Shown here piece by piece: positions 1 through 12,660 of a stretch of DNA of 64,000 nucleotides. Location of the stretch: positions 17,360,001 through 17,424,000 of the forward strand of contig CM059622.1 of NCBI GenBank assembly GCA_030435675.1. The letters run 5' to 3'. The number at the start of each line of letters is the position of its first letter. The first letter of the stretch is position 1. The notes beneath the pieces are model-generated. The model made no database searches. It saw only the letters and a list, made by a program, of their open reading frames with translations, and was not told where the DNA came from. Source of the stretch: Steinernema hermaphroditum (lineage: Eukaryota; Nematoda; Chromadorea; Rhabditida; Steinernematidae). A program made the position numbers and the translations under genes.

Positions 1-60
1 TATTGTCGTCACCCCAATGAATAAATGTACATATGATACACGGGAAGAGCATGCGTAGTG

Positions 61-2571
61 TCATTCGTCTTTGGGCCATTGGATGAAGAAGTGAATCGCT
101 GGGATTTGACCTTCGTACTTTCCACCGTCGTCGTTTCCGTACGAGTTCCGGAAGCTCTGGAACTTGAAGTTGACGTTCTCGCCGTAGGGCAGTTCGACGG
201 ATACGGTCTCCGCGCCCTCCTTGCCGGCATAGGTTTGCACGCCGGAATCACTCTGCAAAATCGATTTAAAAGAAGCCTTCGAAAAATGGTCACTTACAAC
301 AAAGCGGATCGCCGCCATATAGCTGACACCAGACGGGATGGCTACCGGCTTCGAGAAGCTGGCCATCAGAGGCTTTGTGTCGCCGTAGATGCCAGTCAGT
401 TGAACCGTTTCACTCACTGAATCGAATGTGTTCTGGCCGCCGCTTAGTTCGCGTGAGTCAGGAGCTGGATTCAACTATAACTTCCAAGTAGTTAACTGAA
501 CTCGTGGCGAGAGCCTTACCTGTATCTCCACCTGGCAACACCACTCGCTGGACATCTTCTCATCCATATAGGCGATGTGAGGTTTATTCATAGGTCCCAT
601 GCCATACACACCCAGCGCACTAACCAAGATGTCACGATCAGTAGTAAACCTGAAGGAATGGCTTAGTGGAAATGCATATTTATGGGTAGGAATCTCTTAA
701 GTTAAAATGTACTGCTGAAATACAACATACAGAGCATTTGCTACTACACCATAAAGGTCGATCTGTTACTCCTTAAGGATCTTTTTCATTCAAAGGGATC
801 TATGGTGTTCTTACTAACTACAATTGACATAACGCCGTTTCAACCGTCTCCCCGGAGATCTTGACCGCCCCCCTTGAGGTTCGAACCGTCCCCTCTGGAA
901 TGAGCTAGGCGTAGCAGTCGAAGGTACTGTAGTCATAGTCGATCCGTCTGATGGAAACTGCTCATTGGAAAATGATGAGAAGGAGCTCCCAGAGCGGAAA
1001 GAAGAGATGGCTTTTCAGCGCAACCAAAAGTGGTCTCTATGACGCAATTGTGAAGGCTTTTACAGAAATCAGCTTGGCAGGGAGTGACACCTCCGGGGAC
1101 GGTCGAAATCCGAGCTCATTCCTGAGGGGATGGTCCAAATTTCAAGGTGGACGGTTCAAATCTCAAAGGGGACGGTTGAAACGGCTTTACGCCATTTTCT
1201 GAATATTTCGCTTATCTTTGCATAATCACTTACATTATCCTGTTCTCTCTTTTGGTGCAGCGCTTCAGCGACAGCTGATTGAATCGGTGGACAACGTGGC
1301 GAGACCGTGAGTTGCAACGGAAGCGGTTCGAGTAGCTGATGGGTGGTTGTGGCTTTACCGTTAAGTACAAGAACACTTGTGCGATCTCTTCGCAAGTCAA
1401 AAGGGAGCTGCTAGCTGAAAAATCTTCGTCAGTCAAAAAAACGTTATTAGGAATAAGACCTGCTTGACCAAATTCGTGAACATTCATTAGGGGGAAGCGG
1501 ATAAGCGACAAAAGTTCTTGGCCCAGAGCGGCTCGAAGATTTGCAGGGTTCCCTGGCAATCCCATGCGTTCACATTCGGCTTCAGCCCACGAACTGGCGG
1601 CTCGAAAGATGACAAGTTCGTTCGAAGGGTCGAGTTCGCTTCGACGCAGAATCGCCCTCAGGGTGTCACGGTCAATCTCGGCGAGACCTGGCGAATGGAG
1701 GGCTAAGTCTGTGTTCTCGTCGATCACTTGAAGGCACCGTTGGACCTGAATAAAATGTAATCTTTAAGGCAAATAAGCTTAGGGCTACCAAAAAGTCTTC
1801 GTTGAAGAATCGAGCCTGCGAGAGGAGGCACACGGCATTGGAAGGGTCCAGTGATTTCATGAGATAATCGATACAGCAAGAGACAAGGCGGTGCACCTGA
1901 ATGTTGGATCATGCAGTATCTCATGAATGAGAGTCAACTTTTAAGCGTTATGATAGAAAAACGAAACGCTTACCCCATATTTCTTGGCAGCGTAAAGCAC
2001 AAGCATGACGATCTCATCGTCAAGCTTAACCAGTTCAGGATTCTGGTCCGAGTACAGAAACTGGATCATCGTTTCAAACGCAGTAGGAGTGACATCGGGA
2101 ACGGTGACTCGCGTCAGATGGCCGTGGCCGCTCTGTATACACTCTCCATCCCTATTTCCATGATTCTCAGCCAGCGAGGAAGTGTTGGAGTCGTCGTCGG
2201 CGATATCGTCTGATTCTGTGTCCGAATGGCACGACGAAGAATCGGATCCAAACTGCGCAAAGGGGCCAAAGAACATCGCCTTGAACACAGTCGATCCACA
2301 ACTGAGGATGAGCTTGTGGGCACGAACTCTCTAAAGGAGCACGTTGAATAATCTCAGATTAGAATACTCCAAGCACCTCTCTCTCAGATCCGACCGTGAA
2401 TTCAATGTCACATCCAATGTCAGCTGCGCGAAATTGACTCAGCCGATGAACCAGTGGAACATTTTCGTCGTCGATGTGGCCACCACCGGTATAGTCCTCC
2501 ATCTGCGTTGAGGCTTGCCGCGAGGTTGGAACCATAGCGTCGGATTCGTTGGGGCTGCTTATGACCTCCAT
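61..2571 (-). CDS. BTB-BACK-PHR domain protein (BTBD1/2/3/6 family), 6 exons
   Basis: Likely a Cullin-3 substrate adaptor of the BTBD1/2/3/6 family. Exons read 2571-2377, 2330-1974, 1896-1789, 1745-1234, 649-520 and 474-61; together 1716 nt, 571 residues, stop TGA at 61-63. The BTB domain covers about residues 50-195 (the AHKLIL and VFKAMFFG motifs open exon 2). BACK covers about 196-330 (WAEAECERMGLP). The PHR domain runs from about 393 to the end (DILVSALGVYGMG; C-terminal GQIPAIHFFI). Exon 4 joins exon 5 in phase 2 at an ATG codon. A Ser/Asp-rich insertion of roughly 45 residues interrupts the BTB fold (see findings). The 584 nt intron 4 holds an inverted-repeat element. The first-exon donor, GTGCTT, is weak, so the exon 1/2 joint is the least certain. 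Family assignment is firm; one-to-one orthology is not claimed. Confidence 0.9.
826..1193. mobile_element. Inverted-repeat (MITE-like) element, copy A
   Basis: The ends are inverted copies of one another: GCCGTTTCAACCGTC near 834 on the left and its complement GACGGTTGAAACGGC near 1172-1186 on the right. Inside each end lie further degenerate repeats of an ACCGTCCCC-type motif. It sits in intron 4 of the BTB gene. Related copies lie at 45587-45754 and, as one end only, at 14867. No transposase is encoded, so it is non-autonomous. Confidence 0.7.
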
Positions 2572-5250
2572 TGAGATTCTGGAAAAGGGAGAGGAGGCTA
2601 TGCTTATACGGGCAAATGTTATACCACGTTAAATGAGAAACGTCGATCACGTTCCTAACAATAGACCCTCACATATCAAAAACGATTGACCTTGAAGGAA
2701 GATTTTAAGTTAAAAGTAACTTCGAAGGGTACTACCGGCACGAATATAACCATCTTCTAAGCCTGTAGGTGTATGCTTCGATAGATGCTGTCAGTCTTAC
2801 ATTGAATAGATGTGGCGTTCTTGTCTTACATCAAATATCAATTGGCTCGATCAATAAATTTACATCAAAAAGGGCTAACATTTTGCCACTCACTATCGAC
2901 CAGATTCAGGCAAATTACAAGTGCGGGTTCAATATGTTGTACACGCAAAGACTTTCCTGAAAAGAAGGTAATCACAAACCTAAACTTCAACAATCAGGCC
3001 CTCCTTAATCCTTAATTCAGTCTGATACATCCTAGGTGTTCTGATTGATGAATTTTAGGTACTGCAAGGCGTAAGACTTTGAAAATAAACTCATAAAACA
3101 CGTAAAACATCCAACATTTTCTACATCGACTATGGCTACCGCATACATAAAGGTGTTACAGACAAGATTTCAGTCTTAGTTCTTGGCACGTGACGTCTAA
3201 TCACCTAAATGGAATGTTCCCTTTAGGATGGAAACGAATTATTCAGCAAGGGAATACACTCCTTGTGTCATGGCGTTAGATAATGATCCAAATAGGTGAA
3301 AATATGGCGGTCGACGACCTCCACCACCTCCGAGGTCGTAGGAAACGTAAAAGAACGCAGCTCTGCCGTCAAAGTGGCGGACAAAAACAGACTTCGCAGC
3401 TTATAAGGCCCTCGACAATATTTGCACGCTGCATCTCCGGGAGCCGAAAGCAATAGCACGCCCACAGAAGTGTTCTCTGAAGCGCTTCGAATTCAAAAAC
3501 AACTGAGGAGCGATCACGGCCGACGACGACCTTCGGAGTGGGACGACACCATCTCCGAGGTGTTTTTGTTTTTTGTTGTGCAAGAGCGAAATGGGACGAC
3601 GAACGCGGCGGGCCGCAAAGAAATAAACAAACAAAACAGGGGCAGCAGACGAGGCGAACTCAAATTAGTGGGGAAGGGACCGGTTGTCGAGGAAGCGAGG
3701 GAGCAGATGGGGCGATACGAGGAGATCGGATGGCCAGAGGAGAGTTCGGACGAGGAGAAGAACAAACAATCCGTTTGAATCACACTCGTTTCGGTTTTGA
3801 ACAACAACAAACACGCCGATGAAGCACAAAAGAGCTGTGCTGGCTGCAGAAAAGGGGCTTGGATTAGCCGCCAAAACCAGCTGCTGTACGTATGAAACCA
3901 GGACTGACGGACGACGAATACGTCAGAGAAGGAGAAGGTCGCCACGGATGCACGAGGTCGTCGGAGGTGGTGCCTACCTGAGGATGACGACGCTTTATGA
4001 CCAGCTCGAAGTCAGCTGATTTCGGCCGATCTTCGGTGGGTCAACGAAGAAGAAGAGGAGGGGACGACAGGTGACCGAGGCGACAAAAAAAATCAGCGCC
4101 TGCTCGAGTACAGCCGGCGTCATCAAGGGCAGCGTTCGGGGCTGGCGCACAGGTGGAGGGCGCGTGACGCGGCTGGCGACAATGCCATCGCGACGAATTC
4201 ATTTGTTAGTCGCCCATGTGATTGACCGCGCCGGCGTTTAACAACCGATCGAGCAGTCGATTACACTGTGCAGTTTGAACTCGGTGACGCACAACATTTT
4301 GTAAAAGATTTTTGAAAATTCTTGAGCGGTTAGTAATGATCGCTTGGATAACACAATTGCCTTTTGATGAACACAGCATGCAATAAGAATTTGGCATTAC
4401 AGACGTGATTGTCAAAGTTATGCCATTTGGGAGCTTTATGAAAACGTGTTTTTGTTAATTCTCCGAACTTGACTGTACTTGAGGCTTACCAAAACTGGCT
4501 GGAGCAAATAAACGACTGAACATCATAATCTACCAAGATATTTTGACAAACTGATGGTTGACCTTAACCAAGTCGAAGGAAAAAAATATTGAAAAGGATA
4601 TAAAATATCGAGACCTGAGCACTATTAGTACCTTTAAACTAATGAGAACTGTGAAAAGGTTCTAAACACCAAATACAGGTTGGCCCTAGACAGAAGCCTA
4701 GAAAGCAATTCCGAAATTCAGACCTATAAGATCAGTCGCTTTAGTCCTTTTTTGCTTCTTTTGTTTCATTTTCCGAGCGGTCTCACTTTCGGAAGGTCAC
4801 AAAAAAGACATTCCAGACTTCTGTTTCGATGCCTTTTTTGGGTTACCCTGTATGAGTTCAGCTATTATTTCTCGGCTGCAACATCCCTTAGAAACACCTA
4901 TACGACTCCGGTTACAAAAAGCTTGTGCTACGATGATTTAAGATTCCAGCTGAATCGGCGTGAGACACTTTGTACTATCACATGTAGCATGGCCGGTTTT
5001 TTATCATTTAATCGCGTAATAAACCGTCGCTCTTATGAATTGTCAGCTCATATTCATTGTGTCGATTGAGTGCATGATACGCCTAGTTGGAGTTTCGTTC
5101 CACTTCCGACACACGGAACACCGCAGTCAACATTGCGGACGCTAACGAGCAAATCTGCGCGCAAAAACTAGATTCCGCTACGTGGCCTGCATCAAACTGC
5201 GTTCATCCGGTCTCTGCAAAACAAACTATCGGAAAAAAGAGCGACAAATC
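2572..5250. other. Non-coding interval upstream of the BTB gene
   Basis: No gene is recognised. About 3400-4200 is visibly GC-rich and full of purine-run ORFs on both strands that match no family. This is probably the promoter or CpG-rich 5' region of the minus-strand BTB gene. The 4680-5069 open frame (plus) has no recognisable domain. Confidence 0.4.
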
Positions 5251-5258
5251 ATAATCAT

Positions 5259-5489
5259 TTACATGAGTTTCGGATTTCTAAAGCACTTCAGTAACTTCCT
5301 GCGATAAGTAATGGTAAAGGCGATATGGGTACATCCTGTGGTCAACAGAACGCATTGGATGATAAAGCAGATAATGGCTAAATGTGTGATTAACTTGTCT
5401 GGCTTCTCATCAGGATGATCAATATAGGAGGCGATTTTGATGGTTGCGAAATTCACAAGCATAACATCAGCAGGTGGCAATCTCAGCAA
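5259..5489 (-). pseudogene. Possible serpentine-receptor C-terminal fragment
   Basis: A 76-residue minus-strand frame ends in one strongly hydrophobic helix (LAIICFIIQCVLLTTGC) followed by a basic tail, YRRKLLKCF. That is the usual appearance of helix 7 plus helix 8 in nematode chemoreceptors. No upstream exons with the other six helices were found within 1.6 kb. It is therefore either a relic or a chance frame. The family is an inference only. Confidence 0.25.
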
Positions 5490-7120
5490 TCAACAAACGT
5501 TCATTCGTTATGTCGTGTCTCTCTGTTGAAATCGGTGACAAATCATAGACAATGTGGATTTTAGAAATCTAAAGTAAACGAACCCTGAAATCGTGCTTGT
5601 TTACGGACAACCTTGCCAGTCTTCGACGAGGAGCAGAACTTTGAACCGTAAACAAGATATCAGTTACCCCTCCCCTTAAATAAACATTCTGGAATTTAAT
5701 TTGTGGCCGCAAAAGAACGTCGACGCCTGTTTGTCTTGTTGGTGGGTGGTCCAACATTTGAAGCGAATCAAAGTTAATGTTGAAGAGGTATGTAACTTAC
5801 AGCATGAGATTTGCGCTTTTATAATCGTGGATCTGATTAATAATTCGCTTACATTTAGTAATAAGCAGTTCACCATGTTGTGTTTGCAATTTAAGGGGGA
5901 AGAACGATTTGACGCGACACTGACTAGGAACTAGGGACTCCGGCTTAGGCTCATGCCTATGGACTTTAAGCAAGACCTTAAGGCGGCCCTGTAGTCATGA
6001 ACTGTTCGCGTCAAATTGTTTTGCACAATACCTACGCTGTCTGAAAATGCCCCAAAGTATGAATGGGTTCAGAATGTGGCTCAGTCTAATGCTGAATTGG
6101 GGCCTAGTCATATGTTTACTCAAGGTGATTCACTGTTCCTTTTGAGATAAAGCTCACCATTAAGTGCGCTATTTACATTGGATCAACCTGGCACGTCAAA
6201 CAAATGACACATCGTAAATGTTAAAGTCATTCATAATTCTAAGCTGGAATATGTCAACTTGCTCTTCCCTGTAATACCACACAAAAGCTAGAACTGTATT
6301 TCTCAATAACGATATATTGACACACGACTTTCCGGAGATTTTGATAAGCACCAATGTCAATTGTCATCGATCTCCGAACTCTTCAGATCGAGGTGTGACG
6401 TGGATCACATGTTGCCACATGTCACATCGACCTCGAGTTCTGAAGTTCCTCGTTTTTGTGCCAGCTGATAATGGCGCCTTAAAGTACAAGTTCACGAAAC
6501 CCACTCAAAGATCGGAGAGAGAATTCGAACTTCAGTCTTTGTTCACCCGCATGATAACCACCAAAAAACTAGACATATGGCCGTGGATCGTGGCTGTCAA
6601 TAACGACGGAGATGTGTTCCGCTTCGACTACACCGAAAGAATGAAAAGGATATTTTTGTGTTTGCTCAACTACTCAAATCGTTTTGGTCCGATAATGTAA
6701 TCGCTTGTTTATCGCTTTCATATTCAGTCGATCTTTTATGATTCCTGTTGTGATAGCGTTATCAGAATGGTCTATTGATAGGAGTTAGGAGACAGTAGCA
6801 TGCGTTTCTGCTATAGGCGTATCACAATTATAGAGCCCTTACGAGCTGCACACATGCTTCGAAAAATCATTGACCGAGCAGCTCACTGGGATTCGTATCC
6901 TTATTCTTTCAATTCATCGATATCCGACTGACCTTGAGTGGATTCGTTTTCTGGATTATAAGATGTGCAGAGTCCACAAAACGTTTTGTGTTTCAGTTCT
7001 TCAGTCCGTCGATTTCAGGTGGCTAAAGCCTGTAGCTGGGACAGGAATTGTGACGACCTAATTGTATGTGATATATCACTTGTTTTGTATTAAATGCGTG
7101 GCCCGCACACTTTTACACAC
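5490..7120. other. Non-coding interval
   Basis: No gene is recognised. It contains an imperfect inverted repeat at about 6380-6450 (arms around CGAGGTGTGACGTGG and its approximate complement) and a 127-codon plus-strand frame (6317-6700) with no recognisable domain. Confidence 0.4.
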
Positions 7121-7525
7121 TTTGCCCCCACTCTTTTGCGGCAATGAGGTTAAACGAGGCATTTCCTTTGCCGAGGAAGATGAGCAAGGTGTACCACTTG
7201 TTTGTCGTGACGCGCCAGATGCCCTCCGCTTTTGGACGCGCGCACACCATCAGGTAGGCGCCGATCTTCTGACGCATAGAGAGCCCGAGTGATTTCGGAG
7301 GATCTCGCCCAGGTACTCCCAGAAGCGCTCTTAGTCGCCCTCCAGCCGCTTCAGGTTCTGCTGTAGCTCCGCGTAGTCGATCTTCGCGCTGCGGGCAACG
7401 CCGCCGAACTCCGAGTAGACGTGGAAGCCATCAAGGAATCGAAGAATCAAGGAAGTGGTTTATCATGAATTTACCCAGGTGGTAGATGAGCGTGCACACG
7501 GGGTCCATGATCTCGGATGCGCACG
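7121..7525 (-). pseudogene. Formin FH2 pseudogene fragment (FHOD-type)
   Basis: Reading the minus strand from about 7525 to 7121 gives pieces of the C-terminal half of a formin FH2 domain. CTLIYHLGKFMINHFLDSS is followed, after a frame change near 7440, by VYSEFGGVARSAKIDYAEL and QQNLKRLEGD. Then come an in-frame TAA (7331-7333), ERFWEYLGEILRNH, a second frame change near 7265, and RQKIGAYLMVCARP with NKWYTLLIFLG. The order and spacing match FHOD1/FHOD3 FH2 (YHL...LYSE.G...RSAK.D...L...). One stop and two frame changes in about 400 bp, with no neighbouring formin exons, indicate a dead fragment. No intron interrupts it, so a retrocopy is possible. Confidence 0.75.
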
Positions 7526-7815
7526 AGAGGTTTTATTCTGTGTGTCGCAAAAACTTTTGCGGACCTTGCGCCCTTTAGGTGACGGGTGCGGTTCATCGCA
7601 CACTGTCTAGCCCGACATGCGAGAAATATTTGTTGTGCCCGGCATTTTTGCATTGTTTTATTTAAATAGTTTTTTTCTCGGTTCATCTACTCTTCAACCA
7701 TTATTTTCTCAACGCGCATAAATAATACTCGGGAATGAACATGTATCGGTCAATGGACGGGACAAATTATTATACAGGGGGGAGTTGGGACATCGACGCC
7801 ACTCGACGTGTCTTC

Positions 7816-10374
7816 TTAGGCGGCGGTGATGAGACTTGGGAGGACGGACTGAGTTCGCGCGTTCGAGTGCTTCGCCACCACGCTCACGTAGACAAGAGTG
7901 GCGGCGGAGACGATCGCCGACGAGTAGAAGGCATACGTGTAGTGCCAGCTGTTGACAAGGTGAGAGGTATAGAGCGGGATGATGAAGTGGGTCAGCCACT
8001 GGGCCATTGCGCCAAGACCGGCCGCCTTGCCGAGGTCGCCGAGCTCGACAGAGCTAAAAAATACGCATTGTTTGAGGCGATTTCAATACTAATCGAAGGT
8101 TAAAAGTTAGCAACAAGACATCATTATTTGCGTGTTCTAGCTCCACGTCTACAGTATGCAGACTCTTTCTCTTGTATGTTAAGCTGTTTCCAGCTACCTG
8201 TCAAGTACCTACCTTGTAACTTGAGTGCATGACTCAGCATATGCGACAGCGTAGGATCCGGTCTGAAGAGCGATGACGGCCAAAAGCTGGTAGAGATTGG
8301 TGGTGAAGTTGGCAGCAGTGTAACTGGCAATGAGGGCCGTTAAGGCAACTTGGAAGAGGGTCTTGGGGCTGTAGCGACGCTGGAGGAAGGGAAGCACCAC
8401 GAACTGAACGACAAGAAGCGAGGCGCCCATGACGATGAGAACAATGGCGCTGTCATTGGTGCCCTTCATGTATGAGCGAAGAAGGAAGTTACGCGCGATG
8501 AGCTCATAGCAAACGTAGGCGGCCACAAGAAGGGAGCGAATGACGAGACCCTCACGGAGTTGAGAGTTGCGAGTGACCATTCCCCAGTATTCCTAAAACG
8601 AAGATTCGTCTTTGTTTGAGAATTCAAGATGCTCACCAAGGGACGAAGCTTAGCGGCGGCGAGCTTCGGAATCGAGTGAGTTTCAGGGAGCATGAAGATG
8701 AGAACGGGAATTAGGGTGGCGGCCATCACAACTCCACAGATGCCCTGAGACACTCGCAGAGAACTGTAGATGGCGATCTTCGAACCAAGCATCGGACCGA
8801 AGAACATGGCCAACGCCTGGGGGACGGTGAGCATCATCAAAGCTCCCGTGCGTTCGCGTTCAGTGGTTACGGTAGCCAGGTACATTTCCGCGGTGCTTTC
8901 GAGTTGGTAGCCGACTCGAAGAATCTAAAACCGCATTATCGACTACTTGAAAGCTGACTGTGATCTATGTACCTGAAGGAAGAAGAAGGAATAGAAACAT
9001 CTGGCGAAGCTGAGTCCGGAATAGTAGATCGAAGTGAGAATGGCGGATGCCAGGAACATGGTCTTAGGTCCCGTTCTGTCGGCGATCTAAACGAGGAAAG
9101 CTTCAGTTTTATGCAGAATTTATGCAACTATCGAAAACTAGCTGTATTATCAAGCGCTACATGAACGAAAGCTGAATACATCTCGGCCTTGTCGTCCCAA
9201 AAAAAATCAAAGACCTTATGATAACTTTGTTTACATGTACAACTGCGACACTGCACAGTGCCCTAAATCGTTCAATTTCCGGTGCAAAAGAGATTATTAT
9301 TGCCATTGCGCACAACTCAAATCCGATTATTGGAACTTGCGACCATTCAGTTAGAGTATAATCAAACGTCAAATAACAAACGAGAACACAACAATTGTAA
9401 TAGCGAAATCTCATTCCGCATTTGTCAGATGGTTGATTTAATAATGGTTCTTAGCTTCTCTTGAGACATATACTAAGAGCAACTTATGATGTTTCTTTTG
9501 ATGTAGCTGCGGAATTGCCAAATGTTTCTAGTTAAATTCCCCATCTGGATCCTATCTAAAACTACATTTACGCGTTTGCGCAAAGATCACTTCATCGGCG
9601 ACCGTTTCGATAGATTAGGTCAAAGAAATCTGTTAACGGTCTTTCCGCACAATTGCGTGGACGATCACTTAGAAATGGGTTCAAACTGTTTGAACAGCAG
9701 AAGGCGCCAGCTCAGAATATAGTAATTTTGAAGTCTACTAGAATAACCAAAATGAAATCAATCAGAAAAGTAAACGCTGCCGAGACCTTGATGTTTACTC
9801 TTTGGTAACATCTCGAAAGGATCGGGGGTGAACCTAAGGTACATTGTGAAAAATTACTGTATTTTTGGTGTATGAAACTTATTGGTCTTTAAAAAGGGCT
9901 CTATTGATTGGCTAGTGCACTGCCGTATGACATGGAAGGTACGGAAAGCCTGTTACATTGGCGAACCGAGAAAACATCAAACAAAATTTCACATTGAACA
10001 TTTTTTAAACAAAATAGATATTTGCACGATCTATGACGCGTCTTTTAAGCGCTTTTCTATTGCTATAGCTCTATTGCTACTACCTGTTTATTCAGTCTTA
10101 GACGCTAATGAAGAAGCGAAGGCAAAAATGGTGACCCTTCCCATATGTTAAACTTTTTAAGTCAAAGACGAACCTGTCCAATCCACAGAGCTCCGACAGC
10201 GTTGCACAAACTTCCAAAAGACTGAATGTATCCAATGTCAACGATGGTCATCACATGAATGGTGTCCCACTGCAGGAAAGACACCAACGTCGACGTCCAC
10301 TGAGTGCCCATCTGCCAGATACCGTATATCAGGCATAGCACCAACATGACTCTCTGTTTCTTCGACTCGAACAT
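7816..10374 (-). CDS. MFS transporter, SLC22A18-like, copy 1 (5 exons)
   Basis: Multi-pass transporter of the major facilitator superfamily; the substrate is unknown. Exons read 10374-10174, 9086-8973, 8924-8637, 8592-8213 and 8053-7816; 1221 nt, 406 residues, stop TAA at 7816-7818. All four joints keep the frame. Exon 1 carries helix 1 and part of helix 2. The exon 1/2 joint creates the MFS loop 2-3 motif A (GQIADRTGPKT). The N-terminal layout (long helix 1, a 'SFLQW' loop, motif A) and the GKAAGLGAMAQ segment before the last helices resemble SLC22A18 (ORCTL2). Exon 5 is the last pair of helices. A tandem paralogue follows upstream at 12.7-16.4 kb. The first intron is 1.1 kb and holds no recognisable gene. 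MFS membership is firm; the SLC22A18 label is by similarity of layout and motifs. Confidence 0.85.
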
Positions 10375-12660
10375 CTTGGCTCGATTCAGTTAGCCCTGAA
10401 GAAGTAGCATCAGAATCAATATTAACTCGCATGGTTATTAGGTTTGAATATCGCACGCGCAGAGAAGTATCAGTGACAACGGCGACGACCCCCTTTCCTC
10501 GCAGAGAAGTTGTCGCCTCCGCCGCGCACAACGGCGACAATAAACGAAAGTGGGACGGACGACTGACCACCGCCTCGGGGCGCGTATTGTCCGACGGACG
10601 CGCTGACGGAGAGCGCCTTCGCCCGCCTTCAGTCGAGCGTCGTCGTCGAATCAACTTTCACCTTCTCGATGCTATCGCGCGACTGACCACCTTCGGCAGC
10701 GCGAGAGAGGAGGGGGGCAGTTCCGGCAGAACGAACCGGTTTGGACAGTGAAAGTGAAAAGCGCTGAAAAATATACGAAAGGAATGCGCTTTTTCTAGCG
10801 TCGGCGATGCGCCTGCTGAGACCGTCCGAGCTGGGTCAATATGTCAGCGATAAAGCGGCTAAGTAGGATTATGGGGCTATTACGATCTCTGAAACACGGG
10901 CATTAAAAGTGGCTCAAGAAAAATGGAAAACGAAAATTTCAGAGGCGATCTGAATAGATCGTTTTCCCTTAAAATCACGTCTTAAAAACCAAGTAACTGG
11001 TCAAAGTATACGTATATTTTGCTCTAACAAAAAGGGACAAACCCTCAAATGGTTCATTTGCGCTCAACATGCAGAATGCAACAAAGGAGTCACGTCATCG
11101 ACGTAAGTTTTAAAGTGACCTAGGTCTTTCCAATAAAAACGGGTCTTACCCGACGGGAGGGTTGGGAAAAAGAGCATCCCATTCAAGGACTTTGTGCTGC
11201 CCACAAGTTTAATTAACTCTTCGATGGAACAGAAGGCAGACTCATTTAAGGGAGTAATCACTTACAACAAAGATGCACAGCATGACAGTATCTAATGAAG
11301 TGATTCCAGATTCGCTTTTAAGGATATACTCTCTCTCAACATACGGTTCAGGACAGCGCTCGATGGTGTTTTTCTTTTGAAAGATAGCTGTCTCAGAGAG
11401 CTAATAACTAAATATTCAAACTTATAATATAATATCTAAATTGAGAGGTCATGCTATTCTAGAATTCATATTAAGTGTACATTTCAAAGTGCATTATCTA
11501 ATAAATCTTTTGATGGTTTGTTCCTCAATACATTTTGATCATTATCCTCATGAGGTTTATGCATCAATCTTCATGGGATCGTCTAAAACAATTATAAATA
11601 AGTATGACCTAAAGACGTTTCGTAAAATACAGAAGGCATGAATTCATAAGGAGTAAAAGGAAAGTTCTAACGTCGCAGAATTGTGTCCGTCGGTTCCAGC
11701 AAAGGCTTTTCCAATTCACATCCTCCGAACGACGCCATGGTCCGTGCAAACAAAGCGCGAGATCCGTCGCAATCGGGATTGCGACAGTGACGACGCTGAC
11801 GTCGAGTTGACCGAAAGGGAAAGTCGGACGAAGGACGGAAGAAAATGGGGAAACGGCGATAACGATCGTCGAGAAGCGAGTTGTGCAACCTGATTGTTGG
11901 ATTCTTGGATGTATAGAGTCCACCGGGATCATTCGGTTTGCATAAACAAGATGCATTCGTAATCCTGTTCGCAAAAGGCGCATTTTTCGGTGTGGATGAG
12001 ACGGACGCTAAGGAAAGCCGGTTTGGTGGATGGATGTTTCGGGATGTTAAATCGCGAATGCGTCAATCGCAGGAGGTAGCCTTGTGGTAGGGATGATGGA
12101 AGCCCCCGATGGTGACAGGATATTTATCTCTTAGATATTTTAGCCTCAAAGAAACAGGGGGGGAAGTACCTGTGGATGTATCGTATTTCTCTGTCTCCTT
12201 CGAGATAGGTACATACGTTTTACTCATGTAAGTTCCTAAACGGCCTTTGACAATAAGTGACCATAACTACTATAACACGGTTTGAAACACACTTCACAAT
12301 ATCGTCAAACTAGTTCAACATGGCTCATTTTTTACACTTTTCTAAGATTTGAAGATAGTAGTTGTTTGAATTTACTGTAGGCATCTATAGTAGTAGCATC
12401 TCAAGAAATGATGACCCTTCTAGTCTACCAATCATCTTTCTGGACTCTTTTTTTTTGAGCAATTACTTAGCAAATCAGGCTCTTTAATTGTCCATTGTTA
12501 ATTGCCTGTCACCTGGCAAAATCGTCCATAGACCATCGAGATCTCCAAGCCTCAGATCATCGTCATTTCTGTCACTCTACCAATAGACACAAGAATTTTT
12601 ATTCTCTTTTCGAACTAATCAATAAATACTAAAAGCACATGCCACAACAACCCAGTGAAA
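10375..12660. other. Interval between the two MFS genes
   Basis: About 10440-10760 is GC-rich and directly upstream of MFS copy 1, so it is the likely promoter or 5'UTR region. About 11670-11900 is a second GC-richer patch. No coding exon is recognised. Confidence 0.4.
12598..12603 (-). terminator. Poly(A) signal of MFS copy 2
   Basis: AATAAA on the minus strand, about 58 nt past the stop codon of the second MFS gene. Confidence 0.5.

Noticed and set aside
1156..1395. Alternative frame ending at the donor 1233 of the BTB gene
   Set aside because: Only the other frame gives VHRFNQ...RIM joined to FTTDRDILVSALGVYG, which matches BTBD proteins; the alternative breaks phase.
3422..3945. Frames of 118 and 143 codons on opposite strands
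   Set aside because: GC-rich promoter-like DNA; low complexity, no domain, frames overlap one another.
4680..5069. 129-codon plus-strand frame
   Set aside because: No ATG-associated signal, no recognisable family, unremarkable composition.
6317..6700. 127-codon plus-strand frame
   Set aside because: No domain recognised and no supporting splice structure; could be debris of a transposon but nothing proves it.
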